Both the position numbers and the translations under genes were made by a program. From Euryarchaeota archaeon TMED117 (lineage in GTDB: Archaea > Thermoplasmatota > Poseidoniia > Poseidoniales > Poseidoniaceae): DNA of 10,009 nucleotides. Position 1 is the first letter of the stretch. Every line of letters begins with the position of its first letter. The stretch spans positions 1 to 10,009 of the forward strand of contig NHFS02000082.1 of the NCBI GenBank assembly GCA_002171315.2, given 5' to 3'. The notes under the pieces were generated by a model, which saw only the letters and a list, made by a program, of their open reading frames with translations, made no database searches and had not been told where the DNA came from. Below are positions 1 through 5,303 of this stretch, piece by piece.

Positions 1-110
1 CCCGAAGTCCATCGAGGACCCATAGTCGGCCCGGGTTTCCGCTTTTGCACCGGAAGTCACTCCCCGAAGGGTCGTTCCAGTCTTCGATAGCGGACCGTAT
101 CATTGGTATC
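1..110. other. G+C-rich, hairpin-prone segment cut by the window edge
   Basis: The first 60 bases are about 62% G+C by my count, clearly above the rest of the window. Short stems can be drawn: GTCC (8-11) with GGAC (16-19), TTCCG (37-41) with CGGAA (51-55), and CCC/GGG around CGAA near 62-71. On the minus strand a frame starting at ATG 103-101 stays open to the edge (34 codons, beginning MIRSAIEDWNDP), but it has no ribosome binding site and resembles no family I know. A second minus-strand ATG at 119 gives only 20 codons. The segment could be the 5' end of a protein gene, the edge of a structured RNA gene, or a plain spacer. I cannot decide from 110 bases. Confidence 0.25.
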
Positions 111-172
111 AGAAATCATTGCAATTTTCACAGTAGCTCAGTCTGATGTTGCACGTACGGCAACCTATGGTC

Positions 173-201
173 AAACCGAATGAATATGAAGTCATCGGTT
201 T
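173..201 (-). terminator. Stem-loop at the 3' end of the large winged-helix gene
   Basis: AAACCGA (173-179) pairs perfectly with TCGGTTT (195-201). TGA/TCA (181-183 with 192-194) extends the stem past one bulged A, leaving an 8-base loop. The right arm covers two bases of the TAA stop codon (complement of 200-202), so on the mRNA the hairpin begins at the stop. A second small stem, GTTGC/GCAAC (148-152 with 160-164), lies just downstream on the transcript. No clear U tract follows, so this may mark an mRNA 3' end or stabiliser rather than a classical terminator. Confidence 0.4.
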
Positions 202-2725
202 AAGAATCGATTCTCTGAATCATCGCTCTTCCGATGAGTAATGCACTTACTTCAGAATCTCCTTGGAAGAGTTCATCGTTTGAGAAAATGGGCCACGCAC
301 TGGCTTCCTTAGCAAGCCAACCAACAAGTGGATGAATTCTACCCTGATGCACTGTTCGTTCTGCTTCGAGAGATTGTATCATGTCATAGACATCCATCAA
401 GGCTGCTTTTCCTTCGCCTTCAGGTACCATGAGGAGATTAATCATTAATTCCTGATTCGGAATAAAGCCAGAATGTGTTCTAGGAATACCTGGCATGCCA
501 ACACGTTCTCCTTTTGGTCGAGCGAGAAGACTTGGCCAACTCAAGGGATGAGATGCTAGCCATTCTCGTCCACTCGAGGTTGATAGTTGAAGGCCTAACC
601 AATCAAAAGCCCATGCAGACCACCATTGCGATGGAAGGACATTCATGCATGAACGTATGAGATCTAACGAAAGAGGAGTATTCTCCCTCATTCTGATGAC
701 TGCGTTTGACCATGCCCACAAGATTGATCCTCTCGGATGCACTTGACCTGCCTTGAGATATTGTTCAAACAATAATTTCCTCGTATTTGAAAATTCAAGA
801 GAGGGCGGGAACAAGACCATTAACACATCCTCTGGCCGATAAGGAGCATCCAACCAAACCGATGAAGCATCGCTAAGAAGCATATCCATCTCTTCATCGA
901 AATATGAACTCGTAATAAGAATGAGATGCGCAGCAATCGAGCCGCATGAAGGATCTTCAAGCATCTTGGCAACATCGAGGAGAAGTGAGTTTTCATTTGA
1001 CAATCGCATCACTAAGACTGAGAATGCTTGCTCCTTCCATTCAGAAGATGTTCTAGCCATTCCGTTAATCAACGATTTGATATCCATAGATTGAGGATCG
1101 AGAAGGTCAACCCATCCTTGAGGCAATATTGTATGAAGACGTTGCCATCGAGAATTACGCTCCATCATTGGACTTGCAATCCATGAGGCTAACGGATTTG
1201 TTCGCTCTATTGAATTTGAAAACGTCGAATCGCCATTCGGATACAATCTCATCGCTTTTCGAACCAATGCAACGTATTGCGGTTCTTCTTGGGAAATATC
1301 GGTTAGGGTCCGCTCGTTCATACCTCCTGAACGATGCCAATCGAGAAGTTCAACTGCGGTTTGAGGAAGGAGTTGGCGACTCGCCTCAGGCTCAGTACGC
1401 ACATTTGAGCGGTCTAATTGGATGTTCAATTCCAAAAGGTTGTGTAACCGGTAAGAAACCACAGCAAGTTGAGGCGTCCCATGCAACATTGAAGTCTTAC
1501 TTGAGAGGTTGAGAGGTTCGCCTCTTGAAGTTATGAGGGCTCGACATCGTCCAGAAGCAAGTAAACGATCGAGAAGGTGTTGTTCATTTCCTCCAGCCCA
1601 TGGCCACTCTACAATGCAGTCGAGAGTTGTGGATTCCAAAAGCCATTCAATAATGCAAGCAGCTCCATTTTGAGACACACCCTCGAGAAGAATAACATCA
1701 ACGGCTTCAGACTGTTCAGACCAATTCCGATCGCCAAAATCTGCTAAAAGAGATCGACGGAGATGGAGATTTGGTTGTTGGCCCCTTCCAGAAAGTAACC
1801 ATCTTTTCAATGATCGAACACGAGCATTGCGCTTTACATTAGAGAGACGAGGATGTCTACGTCTCATCCATGTACTGACTAAATCCACAGGTAAGGAACG
1901 ATCTTGTGCATAAGCAATGGATTCCGTCATTAATTGAGCCCGGTCTCCTAATGAAGAAACCAAAAGATTACGATCAACTGCAGATGGAAGATGTGCATAG
2001 AGGCCTCTTTCGGGAGAGACTTGATAGGATGTTCCTTGGACTAATCCGATGTTATGTTCTCCTAATCGAAGTTGAGAAGGTCCTGTTTCTGAACGTACAT
2101 TGAGTTCAATCCAAGCACCATCTGGTACGTTCCAGGCTTCAAATTGTTCAAGTAAGCGTAAGCGAAGAACTCCTACACGTTCGTCACGATTCACCCATGC
2201 AGTAAGCGTACCTTCTTGCGTTTCAGGTGGAGGGGATGTGGATTCAAAGTTGTCTAAATCAAACCAATGGATCTTTTCTCCACGTTGTACAGCCCAAAGC
2301 CCCCCTTCATTTCCAATGGAAATTTCTCCTGTGTTTGATTTCAATAATTCAGTTCGCCGAGGTAATTGAAAGAGCCTTGATTCTGGAGATTGCAAAATTC
2401 CAAGAACAATACTCGTTCCGTCACTTGATAAGACCACAGCGTTCTTTCCCTCAGGTATTTGGCGAGTATGCTTCTTCAACCTCCCAACAAGATCCATGAG
2501 AAGACGTTGGGCGCCTTGCTCAGTCAGTCGATGTACTGCGCCTCGAATGGAAGCACCATCATCACGTTGTACTTCTCCTGCTTCCCGGAGATGGCGCATG
2601 GCCAAAGAAGCATGAGGCATTGCAATTCCCAATGAGTTCGCCGCTTGACTAACGGTTCCTCCTCCATCTAGGAGCCAATCAAGAATACGCCTCTGGTATC
2701 GGCTTCGAATGGTTGAGGATGGCAC
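200..2725 (-). CDS. Large winged-helix-domain protein of unknown function (841 aa)
   Basis: Residues about 8-75 look like a winged helix-turn-helix of the MarR/ArsR kind: helix QRRILDWLLD, then TVSQAANSLGI, a putative recognition helix (MPHASLAMRHLREAGEV) and a short wing ending in HRLTEQG. The remaining 760 residues match no family I recognise. Residues about 100-260 read as beta-rich. About 310-410 is alpha/beta-like, with hydrophobic strands such as DVILLEG and RALITSR but no P-loop. About 480-841 is helical, rich in Leu, Trp and Ser. There is no signal peptide or clear membrane segment, so it should be cytoplasmic. The GTG start at 2725 is chosen because GGTGA (complement of 2732-2736) sits 6 bases upstream and because it keeps the whole HTH. 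It is divergent from the small winged-helix gene at 2997. Inference: a transcription regulator or DNA-associated sensor; the role of the large C-terminal part is unknown. Confidence 0.8.
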   Translation of the reverse strand: MPSSTIRSRYQRRILDWLLDGGGTVSQAANSLGIAMPHASLAMRHLREAGEVQRDDGASIRGAVHRLTEQGAQRLLMDLVGRLKKHTRQIPEGKNAVVLSSDGTSIVLGILQSPESRLFQLPRRTELLKSNTGEISIGNEGGLWAVQRGEKIHWFDLDNFESTSPPPETQEGTLTAWVNRDERVGVLRLRLLEQFEAWNVPDGAWIELNVRSETGPSQLRLGEHNIGLVQGTSYQVSPERGLYAHLPSAVDRNLLVSSLGDRAQLMTESIAYAQDRSLPVDLVSTWMRRRHPRLSNVKRNARVRSLKRWLLSGRGQQPNLHLRRSLLADFGDRNWSEQSEAVDVILLEGVSQNGAACIIEWLLESTTLDCIVEWPWAGGNEQHLLDRLLASGRCRALITSRGEPLNLSSKTSMLHGTPQLAVVSYRLHNLLELNIQLDRSNVRTEPEASRQLLPQTAVELLDWHRSGGMNERTLTDISQEEPQYVALVRKAMRLYPNGDSTFSNSIERTNPLASWIASPMMERNSRWQRLHTILPQGWVDLLDPQSMDIKSLINGMARTSSEWKEQAFSVLVMRLSNENSLLLDVAKMLEDPSCGSIAAHLILITSSYFDEEMDMLLSDASSVWLDAPYRPEDVLMVLFPPSLEFSNTRKLLFEQYLKAGQVHPRGSILWAWSNAVIRMRENTPLSLDLIRSCMNVLPSQWWSAWAFDWLGLQLSTSSGREWLASHPLSWPSLLARPKGERVGMPGIPRTHSGFIPNQELMINLLMVPEGEGKAALMDVYDMIQSLEAERTVHQGRIHPLVGWLAKEASAWPIFSNDELFQGDSEVSALLIGRAMIQRIDS

Positions 2726-2731
2726 AAGAGG

Positions 2732-2736
2732 TCACC
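2732..2736 (-). promoter_or_regulatory. Ribosome binding site supporting a GTG start
   Basis: On the minus strand this reads GGTGA, complementary to the archaeal 16S 3' end (CACCTCC core). It lies 6 bases before the GTG at 2725-2723 and decides that start for the large winged-helix protein. Confidence 0.6.
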
Positions 2737-2781
2737 TTTGCCCTTGCTAAAGCGCAATACTTGATAGAGATTACTATTAGG

Positions 2782-2793
2782 TTATTTATTTAA
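2782..2793 (-). promoter_or_regulatory. TATA-like box for the large winged-helix gene
   Basis: TTATTTATTTAA on the plus strand reads TTAAATAAATAA on the minus strand, the most A+T-rich run in the divergent gap. Archaeal TATA boxes lie about 25 bases before transcription starts. That would put the start near 2760 and give a leader of roughly 35 bases containing the GGTGA site. The placement is inferred from composition and position only. Confidence 0.4.
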
Positions 2794-2855
2794 TTACATT
2801 TAGTTACCGATTTCCACTGCAAACGTGAGAAAACACTTACTGATGATGGCTTTCC

Positions 2856-2870
2856 GTGTAAAAAATACAC
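2856..2870. repeat. Inverted repeat GTGTA-N5-TACAC in the divergent promoter region
   Basis: GTGTA (2856-2860), AAAAA (2861-2865) and TACAC (2866-2870) form a perfect 5-bp inverted repeat around an A tract. It lies between the TATA-like boxes of the two divergent winged-helix genes, where an operator would be expected. The short arms mean chance is possible. Confidence 0.3.
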
Positions 2871-2883
2871 CTAACCCAGTCAT

Positions 2884-2920
2884 GAACGGTAACAAACTCT
2901 TGCATTGTTGGAGGAACGGT
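2884..2920. repeat. Direct repeat GAACGGT, 30 bp apart, upstream of the small HTH gene
   Basis: GAACGGT occurs at 2884-2890 and again at 2914-2920, exactly 30 bp start to start, close to three helical turns. The second copy abuts the TATA-like TTATAT. Spacing on one DNA face next to a promoter is what a regulator binding twice would use, but two 7-bp copies are weak evidence alone. Confidence 0.35.
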
Positions 2921-2925
2921 TATAT
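2920..2925 (+). promoter_or_regulatory. TATA-like box for the small winged-helix gene
   Basis: TTATAT lies 72 bases before the ATG at 2997. An archaeal start about 25 bases downstream would fall near 2948, giving a leader of about 50 bases with the strong AGGAGG site. The A-rich run at 2859-2867 is an alternative box. Confidence 0.35.
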
Positions 2926-2931
2926 GAGTGG

Positions 2932-2976
2932 CCTCGCTCCTTTGTTTCAGCGACATCGCCTAACAGCGAGGAGCGA
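2932..2976. repeat. Overlapping inverted repeats before the small HTH gene
   Basis: CCTCGCTCC (2932-2940) can pair two ways with GCGAGGAGCGA (2966-2976): CCTCGCT with AGCGAGG (2965-2971), or TCGCTCC with GGAGCGA (2970-2976), each 7 bp. It ends just before the ribosome binding site. If transcription starts upstream of 2932, it could be an mRNA switch with two exclusive pairings; if it starts near 2948, it is more likely a DNA operator. Confidence 0.35.
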
Positions 2977-2982
2977 AATCAT

Positions 2983-2988
2983 AGGAGG
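2983..2988 (+). promoter_or_regulatory. Strong Shine-Dalgarno site AGGAGG
   Basis: AGGAGG lies 8 bases before the ATG at 2997. It is the best ribosome binding site in the window and suggests that the small winged-helix protein is made in quantity. Confidence 0.75.
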
Positions 2989-2996
2989 ACAAAATA

Positions 2997-3323
2997 ATGA
3001 AAACTGTACGCATACGAGAAAAAATCAAGAAATTTTTGGGAGACCGCCCGCGAAATACCGCTGAGATCCTGGAACACATCAACAGCACCATGCGTCATGG
3101 TACAACAAGCCAACAACTTGGCAACGTTCTCTCAAAGGACAAAGACATCGTAAAGGTCGGCTACATCAAGCGATCTGGCATTCTCTCTGGCGGATACGAC
3201 ATCTGCGAATGGGCTACAAGAATTTGGGTTCAAGACCACTGCCCTGGATGGTCAGAAGGCACTCCAATCATTATCGACCAACAAGGTAACATTACCATGG
3301 GCGATAGTCTAACCAAGAAGTGA
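2997..3323 (+). CDS. Small winged-helix-like DNA-binding protein (108 aa)
   Basis: The protein is short and basic at its N-terminus. The pattern fits a winged helix: helix 1 at about 5-15 (IREKIKKFLGD), helix 2 at 20-30 (TAEILEHINS), a recognition helix at about 36-47 (GTTSQQLGNVLSKD), and a beta wing at 50-72 (VKVGYIKRSGILSGGYDICEW). The C-terminal 35 residues hold a W-rich strand segment of unknown role. The start is set by AGGAGG at 2983-2988. It stands alone on its strand, divergent from the large winged-helix gene and convergent with the aldolase operon. The repeats in its promoter would suit autoregulation or cross-regulation with its neighbour, but that is inference. It could equally be an abundant chromatin-like or RNA-binding protein. 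I do not recognise a named family. Confidence 0.85.
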   Translation: MKTVRIREKIKKFLGDRPRNTAEILEHINSTMRHGTTSQQLGNVLSKDKDIVKVGYIKRSGILSGGYDICEWATRIWVQDHCPGWSEGTPIIIDQQGNITMGDSLTKK

Positions 3324-3337
3324 AACCCTCTCACTTC
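3317..3337 (+). terminator. Stem-loop across the stop codon of the small HTH gene
   Basis: GAAGTGA (3317-3323) pairs perfectly over 7 bp with TCACTTC (3331-3337) around a 7-base loop. The left arm ends with the TGA stop codon (3321-3323). A T5 run at 3365-3369, a usual archaeal termination signal, follows about 30 bases downstream. A further small stem (TGAGC-GTTT-GCTCA, 3378-3391) lies beyond it. Confidence 0.45.
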
Positions 3338-3456
3338 AGCATCCTACCTCTTAGAGATGAATGGTTTTTACATGAGATGAGCGTTTGCTCAATCTACAAA
3401 TGAACACGTAACGTGATCAACGTTTCAATTTGAGTTCAATTCAGAACAAATAATCT
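3324..3456. other. Convergent intergenic region with small palindromes
   Basis: This gap separates the converging small HTH gene and aldolase operon. Besides the two end hairpins it holds a T5 tract (3365-3369), the stem TGAGC/GCTCA (3378-3382 with 3387-3391), an 11-bp near-palindrome CACGT-A-ACGTG (3405-3415), and T-rich sequence downstream of the aldolase stop on the minus strand. No open frame of note is present. It reads as a two-way termination zone. Confidence 0.5.
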
Positions 3457-3474
3457 TCAAGCATTGTTGAAGAT
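3453..3474 (-). terminator. Terminator-like stem-loop across the aldolase stop codon
   Basis: ATCTTCAA (3453-3460) pairs perfectly over 8 bp with TTGAAGAT (3467-3474) around a 6-base loop. The TGA stop (complement of 3457-3459) lies within the downstream arm. On the minus strand the stem is followed by TATTTGTTC, a U-rich tail, so this is the most terminator-like hairpin in the window. It would end the three-gene operon. Confidence 0.5.
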
Positions 3475-4383
3475 GTCTAAAGCATCGTCAACTGAAGCAC
3501 CTTGGGTAATAATTGCATGGCAAGCTGCAGTCATTCGAACCGCTTCTTCTGTTGATTTCTGATGGATGTTACGACCAGTAGCTGCACCACGGCATCCACT
3601 GACATTGATTTGATCCCACAAGCGTTGCAAGAATTCCTGAGGAGGTAATGTTCCGCCTCCAGAGCAAATAATTCCACATCGGCCAGCAGATTCAACCGCA
3701 ATCTTGAGAGCTTCTGGTTGAGTCATGCCTTCCCATGCTCGCGGATAGTTGACCTTTGCGAAGTCAGCACCAATACATGCTGCAACACCTGCTGCTCCAG
3801 AAATTAATTGAGGATCTTTTTCATCAGTTACTGCTTTTCCACGAGGATACATCCAAACAACTGCAATCATACCTTCTTCATGCGCTTGGCGAATGAATTG
3901 AGCAGCTTCTGTCAGCATTTCATGTTCATATTCACTTCCGATGTAGATCGTATAACCGATTCCAACGACATTGATCCCATTTGAAACAAGAGACATGACA
4001 TCATCCATATCCCACATTGCGAGACTAATAGGATCTCGCTGCTCGGTCTTAACCAAATGCGATTTGGAGTTGAGTTTTACCAGATAAGGTACATCTGGAT
4101 GATCTTGAGCATAAAGTGAAATCAATCCTCCTTGTGCTGCAAGAACTCCAACTGTTCCTTCTTCATGGGCGAGTGCGCCTATTTCGAAAAGATGACCTGG
4201 GTCGTTGGATGAGAGTGGAATCTTTACGCCACCATCATAGAAATCATCATTCAAATGTTCAATTTTTTGATCACAGGCAAAGAGGTTCATTGAACCTGTT
4301 CCACAAGTAGCTGCCATCAAATTATCAAGATAGGTTTCAACTAAATCGTCAGGGACATCCCCTGGAACGTTATGATCTGTCAT
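3457..4383 (-). CDS. Class I fructose-bisphosphate aldolase, archaeal DhnA type
   Basis: The enzyme joins glyceraldehyde 3-phosphate and dihydroxyacetone phosphate to fructose 1,6-bisphosphate, or the reverse, in cytoplasmic gluconeogenesis/glycolysis. The 308 residues carry the family hallmarks in order: FACDQKIEH (35-43), VKLNSKS (102-108), GYTIYIGSEYE (143-153), VVWMYPRGKAV (175-185), GADFAKVNYP (205-214), CSGGG (240-244) and GAATGRNIHQK (266-276). Trp177, Tyr179 and Lys210 have exactly the spacing of Trp144, Tyr146 and the Schiff-base Lys177 of the Thermoproteus tenax enzyme as I recall it. GGG and GRN are the phosphate-binding loops. The ATG at 4383 has AGGTGA 6-7 bases upstream (complement of 4390-4395) and begins 16 bases after the hydratase stop, so the genes are cotranscribed. 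The related 2-amino-3,7-dideoxyheptulosonate synthase is an alternative, but the motifs favour the aldolase. Confidence 0.9.
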   Translation of the reverse strand: MTDHNVPGDVPDDLVETYLDNLMAATCGTGSMNLFACDQKIEHLNDDFYDGGVKIPLSSNDPGHLFEIGALAHEEGTVGVLAAQGGLISLYAQDHPDVPYLVKLNSKSHLVKTEQRDPISLAMWDMDDVMSLVSNGINVVGIGYTIYIGSEYEHEMLTEAAQFIRQAHEEGMIAVVWMYPRGKAVTDEKDPQLISGAAGVAACIGADFAKVNYPRAWEGMTQPEALKIAVESAGRCGIICSGGGTLPPQEFLQRLWDQINVSGCRGAATGRNIHQKSTEEAVRMTAACHAIITQGASVDDALDIFNNA

Positions 4384-4389
4384 TTTGAA

Positions 4390-4395
4390 TCACCT
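4390..4395 (-). promoter_or_regulatory. Ribosome binding site of the aldolase gene
   Basis: On the minus strand it reads AGGTGA, in the 16-base gap after the hydratase stop. GGTGA/TCACC pairing with the last codons of the hydratase gene (4409-4413) is possible over 5 bp and could mask the site until the upstream gene is translated. The masking is speculative; the site itself is clear. Confidence 0.6.
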
Positions 4396-4399
4396 AATT

Positions 4400-5254
4400 T
4401 CATTCGCCGGTGAAGTTAGCAACACGCTTTTCGACGTATGCTGCGATTCCTTCCTTCGCATCAGTTGAATTGAACAGAGATGCTTGAAGTTCTCTCTCAA
4501 GTGCAAGATGGTATTCGAATGGAATTTCTGGACCGGTTTGGCATGAACGCTTGATGTTTCCAACAGCCTTTGTTGCCTTGTTAGGTAGAGTGAATTGGCT
4601 GCACCAGTCAAGGACGTCTTGACGGAAATCAGCAGCATCGCCTTCCCAAATGTGATTGATGAGGTTGTGTGAATGAGCATCCTCGAAGGACATCAATTCA
4701 CCTGTAACCATCATTTCTAGAGCCTTTGCCTTGCCGATCAATCGAGTTAATCGAGCAGTTCCACCAGTTCCAGCAAGGACACCGAGGTTGATTTCAGGAA
4801 GTCCTACTTTTCCAGAGTTCTTTCGTGCGATACGAATGTCTGCAGCCATAGCGATTTCAAGACCGCCACCAACAGCGTGGCCGTTGATCGCACAAACGAC
4901 AAGTTTGGATGTTTGCTCAAATCGAGAAAGTGTTTCATTAGCGTGAAGACAGAAATTGTACTTGAATCCTGGAGTAACGCTGTTGAGCATCTGGATGGAT
5001 GCTCCTGCGGAGAAGAATGAACTACCATTTCCAGTCAAAACGATGACTGAGACATCATCATCGAAACGTGCCTTGATGACTGCTGTATCGATATCACACA
5101 TCATACCATGCGTGTATGTGTTTGGAGAACGGTCATTGGTTTCGGTCAGAGGTGCACCAGATGCATCACTCGCCAATTCGATGATTGCAATACCATCGAT
5201 GGTGGCGTAGTTCACAAGATTGTTCGGCATAGCTTCGAAGTTGAGTTCGCTCAT
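4400..5254 (-). CDS. Enoyl-CoA hydratase/isomerase (crotonase family)
   Basis: This cytoplasmic crotonase-fold enzyme would hydrate or isomerise an acyl-CoA thioester. The 284 residues hold the oxyanion-hole segments SAGASIQ (82-88) and NGHAVGGGLEIAMAADIRIA (124-143). Both acid/base glutamates are in place, Glu133 (GGGLE) and Glu154 (LPEINLG), spaced as in rat Glu144/Glu164, so a true hydratase is likely. The next segment, GTGGTARLTRLIGKAKALEM, is typical. The N-terminal substrate-side loop is unusual: where most members have a short P-x-x-NA stretch, residues 31-52 form a longer acidic loop ending NTYTHGMM. The ATG at 5254 has only a weak GGA upstream. It is the middle gene of the operon, 42 bases after the flavoprotein and 16 before the aldolase. 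The substrate cannot be named from sequence. Confidence 0.88.
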   Translation of the reverse strand: MSELNFEAMPNNLVNYATIDGIAIIELASDASGAPLTETNDRSPNTYTHGMMCDIDTAVIKARFDDDVSVIVLTGNGSSFFSAGASIQMLNSVTPGFKYNFCLHANETLSRFEQTSKLVVCAINGHAVGGGLEIAMAADIRIARKNSGKVGLPEINLGVLAGTGGTARLTRLIGKAKALEMMVTGELMSFEDAHSHNLINHIWEGDAADFRQDVLDWCSQFTLPNKATKAVGNIKRSCQTGPEIPFEYHLALERELQASLFNSTDAKEGIAAYVEKRVANFTGE

Positions 5255-5283
5255 GTCCGTTCCAAATCGAACCGCATTATGAA

Positions 5284-5303
5284 CGAATCGCCCCGGTCAT
5301 TCG
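5284..5303 (-). repeat. Short inverted repeat across the flavoprotein stop codon
   Basis: CGAAT (5284-5288) pairs with ATTCG (5299-5303) around a G+C-rich 10-base loop, with one further G-U pair possible on the transcript. The TGA stop (complement of 5297-5299) lies at the stem edge. The stem is weak and inside an operon, so it may be chance or may tune downstream expression. Confidence 0.2.

Noticed and set aside
129..152. tRNA-like D-arm motif (GTAGCTCAGTCTGATG) on the plus strand
   Set aside because: There is no closing GAGC, no anticodon arm and no TTCGA-type T loop downstream, so it is a chance resemblance.
1129..1512. 127-codon plus-strand frame inside the large winged-helix gene
   Set aside because: It has no ribosome binding site and lies fully antisense to a longer, better-supported gene.
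2825..3064. 79-codon plus-strand frame overlapping the small winged-helix start
   Set aside because: It has no ribosome binding site, uses a non-protein-like composition and conflicts with the strong AGGAGG/ATG at 2997.
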